From Mesostigma viride (Eukaryota > Streptophyta > Mesostigmatophyceae > Mesostigmatales > Mesostigmataceae): a stretch of 64,000 bases of DNA. Shown piece after piece: positions 55,260 to 64,000 of this stretch. Position 1 is the first letter of the stretch. The number at the start of each line of letters is the position of its first letter. The notes under the pieces are model-generated. The model did not search any database. It was given only the letters and a program-made list of their open reading frames with translations, and was not told the DNA's origin. The stretch lies in contig RPFO01000213.1 in assembly GCA_009746045.1 (NCBI GenBank), positions 1,610,578 to 1,674,577 of the forward strand. The letters run 5' to 3'. The translations under genes and the position numbers were made by a program.

Positions 55260-55436
55260 TTTTGTGATGTATAATAGTTAGTCGTACCTTGTGCAGCTGG
55301 CGTGATGCTTGGATGTCCGTATCAGATTACTATTAATTTCTTCAGCGGGGTTAGTCTCCCAGTTATCGGGTTTTTCCTTATGTTGCATGCCCATCTCACC
55401 TCCGTAATCTATCATTCTCAATGAATATATATTCGT

Positions 55437-55951
55437 AAACCCCCAACGGCCACCGCCCCAACATTACCGTGCTTGACTCTGATGGGCAGGGTTGCCACCT
55501 GCTCATCGATGTCTCCGGACGTGGGTCGGCCGCTCTCCGGTCGCCACATCCTCCGGGCGGCTGTGGATGCCGGCGCTGCAGCCGCTGTGGCTGAGCACGA
55601 CAAGTTTGCCTCCTATACGGCAATATGTGGGGCCCCACCGTCGGAGTCATCCCCTTTGTCCTTGAGGAGTTCGGGGCCATGGGCCCCAAGACGGCGGCGT
55701 TTTTCCACGAGTGCTGCCAGCACCGCGTGAAGACCGCCTCGACCTCGAGGGTCCGACCGCCCCGTGGTCTGCCCGCACGTGGTCCTCGTATTGGCGGCAG
55801 CACCTGTCACTCGCCCTCACTCGCACCATGGCTGATGTGTTATTCCGCCGCACCCGGGCCGAATTGTCGCGGCCCATGCGGTCTAGATCCCTCCCAGGCC
55901 TGCATGGTGGGCCGCCCGGCACCCTCGAGGTCCGTGTCAGCCTCCTATTAA
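55437..55951 (+). pseudogene. LINE-type C-terminal PD-(D/E)XK-like domain, copy 2
   Basis: Near-identical to 54765-55240 with several indels: HRPNITVLDSDGQ, LLIDVSG, KFASYTAICG, VIPFVLEEFGAMGPKTAAFF. It begins immediately after the AATGAATATATATTCG tail of copy 1 and ends with a similar tail at 56035-56052. Confidence 0.45.
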
Positions 55952-56084
55952 TTTCTTCAGGGTTCTTCTTCTTTTCGGGGTTTTCCTTTGGTTGCATATG
56001 TCGATCTCACCTCCGCATTTTATCATTAGATCTCAACAATGAATATATATTGTTAATGACGCACTCATCGGGCTTAAGGGGACG

Positions 56085-56182
56085 TGCGCCCGCCGAATTT
56101 TTTGGCGCCAAAAATATTCGCGGTACCGCCGTGAAGTGAAAAGTGGGTGCACGGTGCGCGCATCCCTTGCGGAAGTGGCCAT
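56085..56182 (+). promoter_or_regulatory. Promoter-like module with palindromic E2F-type site, copy 2
   Basis: TTTTTTGGCGCCAAAAA (56097-56113), then TATTCGCGGTACCGCC and, about 60 nt on, CTTGCGGAAGTGGCCATGGCG at an ATG (56178). Parallels 217-320 on the minus strand. The frame after the ATG is only 8 codons unless spliced. Confidence 0.35.
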
Positions 56183-56189
56183 GGCGACT

Positions 56190-57461
56190 GCGTTTAGGCG
56201 AAACTAGCAATGTAAGGCTAGAGAAATGCCCAAAAAATGCTCGAATGTCGAATACGATGATTTAATGATGTTGGTTTGTGGCGGCAAGTAGCTGATTTAC
56301 AATATCGCTGCTTTCTTTTACTGCCATCGGCATGGGGGGTAAACTGCATTTTTTCGTCGCGCGGAATAAAATAGAATTCGTGATAGCGGCAGTAAATTCG
56401 CAGTTTTGGGGGGCTTTTTGACCGTGAAGGATGAATTCGTATCGGTAGCATTGAATTCCAAACCGAACTGGTGCTTTTTGCTACATTTTCGGCCGTTCTC
56501 GGTAAGTAATTCTTCAGGCCTCCGCAGTGCATGTCGGAACCTTCCATGGAAGAACGGCCGTTGTTGCGCGCCTGGGCGAGGGATCTGCGAGGGCAATGTA
56601 TAGATTTGTCGCGAATGTTATGTGCTATCATCAGTTCTTTCTTCTATGAGCTCACCGTTCGAAGTTTTTTTCGTTCTTTTGGGGCAGTTTCCGCCAGCTA
56701 GCTCGCCGTTGCTTGCCGTGGTGTTGTCGAATACCTGGCAGATTTAGATTGTTTTCGCTGACGTCGTGGTCAGGGCCGCTTCAGTCGAAGCCTATATCTT
56801 CTCGGGAAGGTTTAAGGCATTTCATAAAACGTGTTCTGGCAAGGATGTTGTGCGTATGGACGCTTCTTGTTGTGTGAGAGTGACGCACCCTCTCTTCGCA
56901 GCGGCATCACAGCGCTCATGCGCTGGAGGGCCGCCAATGGTTTCTTTCCATTTTATCGTGCAGGGGAGGAAGTGTTTTATTGACGATCATGTTGGATCGA
57001 GATATTGCATTTGTGTGACTGCATGTAGATAGCTACCACCATTGGTTTATTTGAGCTTTCCCTTGATATCATCATGTGAAAAGACTGCAATGTGCTGAGC
57101 CAACCATGGTTGACTGCATGCAAGCTTTGTATGCCATGATCTCCTTGGTTCCTTGCCCTCCATAGTTCCAGTTTGTTGCCCATCTCAGGTAGGGCAGTTC
57201 AGGAGTTGTTGCTGTGTTGATTAGCTTGGTTGGCATCAACCTTACACTCTAATCTGGGAGAAACATAGAAAATGCTGGTAAGGCATTTTAGTGCCATCAT
57301 CATTATTGCTATTCATATGCTTATAAGTCTGGCCATGCTCGAGGGACGGTTAAGGGGTATGAGGTGTGTGGCCAACCCTGTGTACTTCATAACATATTCA
57401 GCATGTATTTGATGCATGTTGGATGGCATGTAAAGTGTATTTGTGTTAACTTGGTTACTGA
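56190..57461 (+). other. No certain exon; probable 5' region of the PHD gene
   Basis: Lower-GC sequence with T-rich stretches and several acceptor-like sites. No repeat was recognised. It may hold introns and small exons of the gene whose PHD exon starts near 57462. Confidence 0.3.
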
Positions 57462-57860
57462 GTGGTCAAGAAGACGCTAGAGTACAAGGCTGAGGCAGCC
57501 CGGGCGTGGCATGTGAAGCGTGGCCATCGCTGGGATGAGGGCAAGGTAGATGCCCAGAGGGGCCAGGTCACCTACAGCAAGGGGGTGCACTATGGGGGTG
57601 TGGGGGCTGCTGCTGGGGGGGCGGGGGCGGGCAGCAATGAGGATGATGATGACACTGCACACATCCCTTGCTTGCGCTGCTCTAAGACCGATGCATCTGA
57701 TGATGACCCTTTCTTGCTGCGCAGCACACCCGGGTGCGATGGGGGGCTCCACCTGAGCTGCACGGTCCCTCTCCTGCCCAGCGTACCTGATGGGGACTGG
57801 TTCTGCCCAGTTTGCTGCGGGGAAGACTGTGATGATGGCAGTGATAGTGACAGTGACTAG
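57462..57860 (+). CDS. PHD-finger protein, terminal exon
   Basis: An open frame preceded by an acceptor-like TTGGTTACTGAG runs to TAG at 57858-57860 (about 132 codons), so the start of the protein is upstream. A basic segment (AWHVKRGHRWDEGK), a Gly/Ala linker and an acidic run lead into the finger: C-L-R-C, 16 residues, GCDGGLHLSC, then PLLPSVPDGDWFCPVCC. This is the C4HC3 PHD layout, with Gly in place of the Cys of the usual CDxC pair. PHD fingers read histone tails or hold chromatin complexes together. It ends in a Ser/Asp repeat. Convergent with VPS39. Confidence 0.6.
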   Translation: MVKKTLEYKAEAARAWHVKRGHRWDEGKVDAQRGQVTYSKGVHYGGVGAAAGGAGAGSNEDDDDTAHIPCLRCSKTDASDDDPFLLRSTPGCDGGLHLSCTVPLLPSVPDGDWFCPVCCGEDCDDGSDSDSD

Positions 57861-59598
57861 TATAATGGACGCCCAGGTGGCATGCTGCCAAAGAGCATAA
57901 CTTCCACACCGCTTGTCCAAATGCAGCCAGATTTTGCGAGCGTGTGTGTCGATGACTAATGGAATTTTAAATATCATGTTTGGCCCATTTCACATGTGTT
58001 TGGTATTTTATTATTTTTGGCATGTGTGAAAAACAGCGTTTTTGTACTTGCAAGAGCATAAAAATTCTAAAGCATGTCAGATATGGGTTGTGAGTGGCTC
58101 TAATTTTTGGCCACCCACGACCTGCTTGGAAAATATCATGGCTGGCCTGAATTGATGTGTGCATTGGCTGGGGCATACTGTGCCCTAATTAGCGTCTTTT
58201 TCTATTTTTAGCGCGATACCGGCGCGTGGTTGGGGGTAGAACCTTCAATGAATGCATGGATAACTCACTAAACATGTTATTTAGGGCCCCTAATCATGGC
58301 TGGGCATAATTCAATTGAGTTCATATTGAAACAAGTGTATTCCAGTTTTGGGGGGTTTTGGTGGCACACCTCCCCTTAATCGATCCGACTTGCATGCTAC
58401 CGGCCGGAATCCCAGGGAAAATGCAATTCGTTTCGCAAGCTTCCGACCTAGCTCTTGGGATATTACAGCTAGCTAGCGTATCTGATCTGTCTTCCGGGTC
58501 TGTGCGGGGCAGGTGGCCAGCCAGGTCTGGGGCATGCATGCGCCTATGCCTATGATGAATGTGGAAGACAAAAGGTAACTTGAAGCGTACAAATCTTCAT
58601 CGCGCCGAATCTGCTGTGAGATTGAAGAAACATTTGAACCTCGATCTCAGCGAAGTGCAAACTTGAAATTATAATAAGATGCCATGTCAGGGAAAATACA
58701 TACCAGATGCACATTTCAGGCGGGATCTCGAATTCTTTGTATAATTTACATTACTACAGATCTTTATTAAATTAAAAGGCTATGGAACAGGAATCAAATA
58801 CTGAGGTAGTGGGCTCAGACAGGACACCGATGGCGCACTGTCGGCCAAATAAATAAGCCTGTCTCACGACCTGCAGGCCTAGTGGGCAGGTAATGAGTTT
58901 GAGGAAACTATACACGCCGCCCATCTGTACTTGGTTGGAACTGTTGCTGCCGAAGACACTGCGGATACATCACAGCGGAATGCCAAAGCAAAAGTAGGGT
59001 TAAAGTTTCACGGTCAGGACCGACCCAGAACCAACCTGATGAGGCCTGCCATGTGATGCTTGTCATGAAGATTGCTCATGCGCTACCATCCGTTCAGATT
59101 GACTGCGCTAGGGGTTGGTGAGGCTGCGTACGTGGGGGAAGCATGACACAAGCACCGTAGGCGCCATTTATTTTCCAATATCTGCACCCTGAATCTATGA
59201 CGATTTATATTTACTGACAAGTCGCAGGATCAATGTCAAGCTTTCAAGACAATTCATCAGCCTTGGCCAGCATGGCCAGTATTATTGCATGTGTGTGGGG
59301 CAAAAGAGACATGAAAGATCTGCACTTTTTTCACGCCCCTGGGCTTGGGATCATTTAGTTCACTATTTGTTGCTTGCCTCGACAATTAAGGTCTGCACAA
59401 AGGCTTCAAAAGGAAACACTTACTACTGCAATATATACATGCAGAATGACAACATGAAATCTACACATCTGGGAATGGCGGAGGGGGCCATCTAACTCAT
59501 GACTATGAAAGGAAAAGTGGATTGGAGCCAGGGAAGGTTCTAATGGAGATACAAGCAGGCAAAGGGTCTACTGCATGGATCTCACTTATGCCCCCTAC
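57861..59598. other. Intergenic, with one LINE remnant; VPS39 last exon not located
   Basis: Holds the 3' ends of two convergent genes. The terminal VPS39 exon (expected to supply the last zinc ligands after CYK) should lie here but I could not place it; CACGTACGCAG at about 59125-59135 (minus) is one acceptor candidate. Confidence 0.35.
58440..58625 (-). pseudogene. LINE ORF2 fragment (post-RT region)
   Basis: Minus-strand LAGHLPRTDPEDRSDTLAS parallels LVGHLARTNQVDTS of the 49-kb copy. The nucleotide sequence matches 51165-51290 (ACCTGATCTGTGCGGGCCA-like, CGTACAAATC). Short and decayed. Confidence 0.5.
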
Positions 59599-62500
59599 CT
59601 TGTAGCACAGGATGGACTCATCCGGGAAGAGCGCAAACATGTTGGTGCCAATGTGGGAGTAGCACGTGTGGCAGCAGCGCTCCTCGTTGATGGTCACCGT
59701 TCGAGCGCGGGATGACGTCAGCGCGACCCGGCTGGACAGGTTGATGGAACGCTGCAGGTTCTTGGCAACCTACAGTCGTCCATGGAGCAAAGGGAGGCAG
59801 TGTTACGATTAGCCTGCCGCAGTAGCACCCCAGTGGCAGCTGTGAACATACAGAAAACTCTCTGCTTGGACTGACAGAGTGCAGTCAAGTTTATAGCCTA
59901 TTAAACCACAATCCTCGTGACAAAGGTATAATTAGGAGCAGCAAACCTCTGGCAATAACTAGCCCTTGTATTTGCCAGGTGAAGCTTCAACAAGAAAAGG
60001 TCCAACATATCTGTGGATCATCGGGCTCCACAGGAAATGCGGCAACGCCTTGCGGCATAAACTGCGCATTCAACGGTCCCAGGCGATCCCTGGCATACGT
60101 TTCCCATGCATGTTGTAAGTGCGGCAGTTCATTGTCAACACAGTGAACGGGAAGCATGAACAAGTGTCACACTCCACATGATGACGACCGACACTCCTGC
60201 TGGCAATTCATGGTCAGTAGACCAAATCATGAAACATCGCGTCCTCATCAAATCGTGGCACCACGAAGGAGTTCCGCAGGCACCTGCCTCACCTGGTTGG
60301 TGCGCCGCTTGTGCACCAGCTCCTTAATGATGCGGCCTAGCGTCTTCTCACCCAGGTGCAGCGGCACGTCGGGCGGGAGAGACTGAGGGACCAGGCATGG
60401 CGAAGGGAAATGATTGTATGGCCAAGATGTAAATGGGGCACAAGTCCAACAAAAAATTTACTTTCTAAAAATGGGTTGGAAGATCCTGATCGCGGGCATG
60501 CAGGGTGGGGCCTGGACGAATGTGTAGTGTTCTGGATTAACAGCGTTTCTGCTAGCGGTCCGGATCCCTCCCATCCTTAGTAGACACACTGTTTGGGAAC
60601 TTGCATCGGATAGATTATGAGGCAGCCACCAATGATGAGATGGCCAGCAGAAGTGTGTTACTGCTCGTAAAGCAGCCATGCCATGGATCCGACCAGTCGG
60701 TGCGCAGAGTATCGGACCAGTCCATGTGCAGAGTCAGCATGCGAGAAGGGCATGAGTATGGAGCGACTTACTGGCTTGTGACCCCTAGAGCTATTCGATA
60801 ATATATCATCGTACTGGGTGTTGAGCACGCCTTCCTTGCTAACAACCTTACTACCATACCAATGAATGGAAAGATAGGTGTCAGGACATACTTTGAAACA
60901 TGTCAAAATAGCAAGCACGATGTGAAAGCCATGCCTTTCAATGCGCCAGAATTTTAGATGGATGTCAACCTGCGCGTGTGCAACATCCTAGGTCTTCGCA
61001 TCATAGGCGCTTGCATGCATACGATGCTACGGGAGCACCGCACTTAAGCGTCCCAATCGCGGCTAAACATATGCCCATGAGTGGCCAGGCATGCAGGGCT
61101 AGGCAGACATGGAAGCATCAATGGCCAGGTAGGCACCTCCACTACTCCCATGACTGGCTAGCTAAAAACTCCCCGCGCATGGCTATAAATAGACCACCCA
61201 CCTCCAGCACGCGCAGCGGGTGCATCTGGTTCCCCCGTCGCTCGATCAGATGAAGCGCGCGCTCAAACTGGGCAGGCGTGCCGGGCGGTGGTTTAAGGTA
61301 CACATGTAACAGGCTGGTGGTGGCATGCACAGGCGGAGACACGGCGCACAGGTTAGCAAGCAAATGATGCCTGCCAGTACCCAGGCAGAGAGCAGACATG
61401 CGGTGCCAGGTGCCACTTTGCGACGCAGGGCTGTGTGTTCTTTGGCTGACTGGGGGCTTGCAGGGAAAAAAAAATAGGGAGTAGGCTGCAATACTCCAGC
61501 GCATACTGAAGCGTCTGGCCTTGTCATCTGCAACCACGATTATCTGCCTGCCGTGGCAAGTGAAAATGTTGTAACCCGAGCTTCCCAAACCACCATGCCC
61601 ATCCAACTAAGAACGATGCGGGGTATGGGAACCCTCACACCTGCAAGGATGGTGACGGCCAGTCAAGGATGTTGCAGGTGATATGCATGGCCGTCCACCT
61701 GCGGCAACCAATGGGCGGACCCACCTACTCTACCAGGCCGAGTGTGCGGGTCTTGATATTTGTTTGGAAGTAGCTTGTCATCGTGAGCATGTCACGGGTC
61801 ACGGTGTTGCAGGTGTCCTAAGCTAGAGCAGCAGCACCAGCAGAAGCGCTTTATATACTCCATGCGCACATCCATCGACACAAGCAAGGAAATACTCCAC
61901 CTATGCCATGCACACGTGGACACAGGGGTAGCAAGCTACTGAGGGGTCCACCCACCCGTCGATACATGAAACAGTTGGCGGGAGACCGGACTATTATCGT
62001 AGACTGGGGCTCAAAAATCGAGTTCGATTTTTATTATGAGTAGCGCAATCGACAGATCTCCGTGAGGGGATCCTGGACTATGCCTTAGATTCCGGAAATT
62101 CCGTTTTCAGTTGAGCGATAGCAGGCCTACAAGACAGGTAAAATGGCTGTAGGCTGCCCCCTGAGCATCAAATGGGCCAAAGTCCAGCCAGGCCAAGTAG
62201 TTCATGAGTCAGGTCATTTTCAAGTTTAAGTAGCGCAATCGACACATCTTGATTAGGGCACTCAGAATCTGCATGTCACATGGCAGGCATTGTCCATAAT
62301 TGAGCGGCATGGACGAAACCCTGATACTCGCGACCCCAAACATTAATCAATTCGCCAAAATAAGCTTTTTTTCTGCGGCAGTCCATTCTCTCGCCAACTG
62401 TTTCACATGTCCATACAACACGCCCAAACAACAGCAAGAGAGCGGCATGTCCACGTACTCCATGTACACGTCGCCCCCCTCATGCTCCTCGCAGTAACGA

Positions 62501-64000
62501 TCTGCCGCCGCGTGGTCCCCTAGCAGGCTGTGTGTGTGTGGGGGGGGGGGGGGAGAATGATAATGTTTCAAAAGCGGAGGGTGTGCATGCATGCAAGCTA
62601 CCATTTCTAAAGAAGCCCATGGCAGCAGGGGTAACAAGCAAGCGGAGGGGTTGGCGGACAGGCGATGATGTTGGTGGATCTATGAACGAGAGAGGAGCGC
62701 ACGTGCACCCAATGTCCATGTCAGAGAACGGGGTGGAACCGGGCGGGTGGGGGGGGGGGGTAAGAAAGGGGTTCTAAACAAGGGCAGACAGGGTTGGCCC
62801 ATGGTACTTTCTGACCACAGCCTGTCCTTCCCAGCCAGCAGAGCAGGCGTTAGAGCACGGCATCCCATCCATTATAACCATGTTATCTGTCTGATGGAGA
62901 TTGATGCAAGCGCAGTGATACCGGCGCACGTCACAACGGCCATGCCCATAAAAAGCGATAGGCCCGCAAGGTATCTCCGACGTGAGAAAGAACCCTGACT
63001 TAAGCAAGCTGAAATGTGCGGTGCTGGTCTCTTCTAGATAGCTTCCTAGATAGAGTTGCCTACCTATTGCTGCTTCCTTTACTACGACCGGTGGGTTTTA
63101 ACCAAGGCCACGCCCTGCCGTAACCCTAGCCTTTGAAAGGCCTACTTACGTGGCAAGCACGCAGGCAGGCATATGCATTTACTAGTTAGCGTCATCTTAC
63201 TCACATGGCAAACATGACGGCATGTTTAGTACTTGAGAGAGTCATGTTACTCGCATGGCATGCACGAAGGCATATTTTATTGACAGCTAGCGTCATAGCA
63301 CTCACATGGCCAGCACGAAGAGCGCTGACGGGTGGTCCCTGGCCTTGCCATACAGGATGACCTGGCATGTGTGCGCGTGTTGTGTGAAGGGCAAGATGGT
63401 AAGCTCAGGCAGTCCAGTTAGAACAATCCAACCAACCACAGTGCCCAGTGGGGATGGCGCGACCAACCACGATGCGAGCACACCACACGAAAAAGAGCTA
63501 GTACGAGAAAAAAAGGCGGGTTACGTAAGGCTGTTCCATGCGGGAGGTCTTAGTGGCGGCTCTTGCATTGACGCACAAAAGGCTTGGTGCATTGCCATTG
63601 ACGCACAAGAAGGGCAGCATGATGAGGGACGCCGGGCAGCACGGCGCAAGAGGCACCCACGAGAAGAAAACGCGGGGAAGGAACATGAAGATGAAGATGA
63701 TGAGGAGGAGGACAAAAAATAAGAGGCAGGGCGAAACACACCCACCTGTTCCCAGTAGAGCTGCGACCCCTTCACCGCCGCCAGCACCGTGGCAACATCG
63801 TAGCGTGCCGACGGTGCCCGGAGGAACCGCAGCAGCCGCTGCCGCATGCTGCCACCAACCCGACCTGCCGGCGCCGACAGCTCACCACTTGCCGACCCTT
63901 GAACCAATGCCTTCCCTCGGTCTGATGGGCTGGCAGCACCATCCACAGGCCCTCCCCGCAGCTCCCTGTCACCTTCCGTGTGATGGTATACACCACCCGT
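59599..64000 (-). CDS. VPS39: VPS39-like HOPS/CORVET subunit, 3' half (six exons)
   Basis: Exons on the minus strand: 64000(edge)-63746, 63361-63306, 62527-62459, 61313-61202, 60382-60293, 59769-59599. All introns are GT-AG and all phases agree. The joined protein has the Vps39 domain 1 pattern MRQRLLRFLRAP-ARYDVATVL, VILYGKARDHPSALFVLAI, AADRYCEEHEGGDVYMD, LLHVYLKPP, then KTLGRIIKELVHKRRTNQ, VAKNLQRSINLSSR and the C-terminal zinc-ligand part INEERCCHTCYSHIG, MFALFPDESILCYK. In the family this protein clamps Rab7 at the vacuole/late endosome and bridges HOPS to membranes for fusion. The 5' half lies outside the window and the last exon was not found. An insertion of about 60 residues precedes domain 1. 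Confidence 0.88.

Noticed and set aside
59289-59495. 68-codon plus-strand frame near the VPS39 3' end
   Set aside because: No motif, and it lies where the minus-strand VPS39 terminal intron or exon is expected.

Overview
The window is nuclear DNA of a eukaryote, most likely a green-lineage organism (streptophyte alga or non-seed plant; inference). Spliceosomal GT-AG introns, a multi-exon VPS39 gene, a PHD-finger exon and a DUF641/GIL1-like gene support this. Nearly everything else is transposable elements, tandem repeats and foldbacks. I see no rRNA, tRNA, CRISPR array or bacterial-style operon.

Left half (1-34.7 kb): two neighbouring copies of one HUH-Rep transposon, here called the Rep element and compared to Replitrons, explain most of the layout. 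Copy A starts at 325 and ends near 17.9 kb. It is broken by a 3,275-bp CACTA-like element (371-3645, TSD TTA) and by a minus-strand Penelope-like retroelement (4140-15466). The retroelement is itself split by an 8,960-bp TIR element (4664-13623, TSD GTGCC). Copy B (18402 to about 34.66 kb) is split by a 13,218-bp CACTA element (19125-32342) that carries degenerate exons, minisatellites, a 920-bp GGAT array and a LINE ORF1 copy. Each element has a matching empty site in the other Rep copy or in a second Penelope-like copy at 53-54 kb, so the boundaries are exact. The Rep element encodes an N-terminal coiled-coil ORF, a C2HC-type zinc-finger exon and, across a 154-166-nt intron, an HUH endonuclease exon. 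Both copies carry frameshifts, but at different places.

The 8.96-kb TIR element carries two coding regions I cannot assign (a short Cys-motif ORF and a 538-codon ORF), an almost perfect 297-bp-arm palindrome, three hexanucleotide arrays and a ~170-bp tandem repeat.

Middle (34.4-43.6 kb): a ~9-kb inverted repeat bounded by 54-bp direct repeats. Its arms are mostly 21-bp minisatellites whose stop-free frames produce very long but meaningless ORFs.

Right half (43.6-64 kb): a DUF641/GIL1-like gene (45802-47901, +), decayed LINE ORF2 copies (minus, 49-52.6 kb), tail-to-tail Penelope-like 3' ends with a partial RT (52.9-54.3 kb), two LINE fragments with a PD-(D/E)XK-like C-terminal domain (54.6-56 kb), a PHD exon (57.5-57.9 kb, +) and the 3' half of a VPS39 gene (59.6-64 kb, -) running off the window. 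The last two are convergent and are probably the local host genes.
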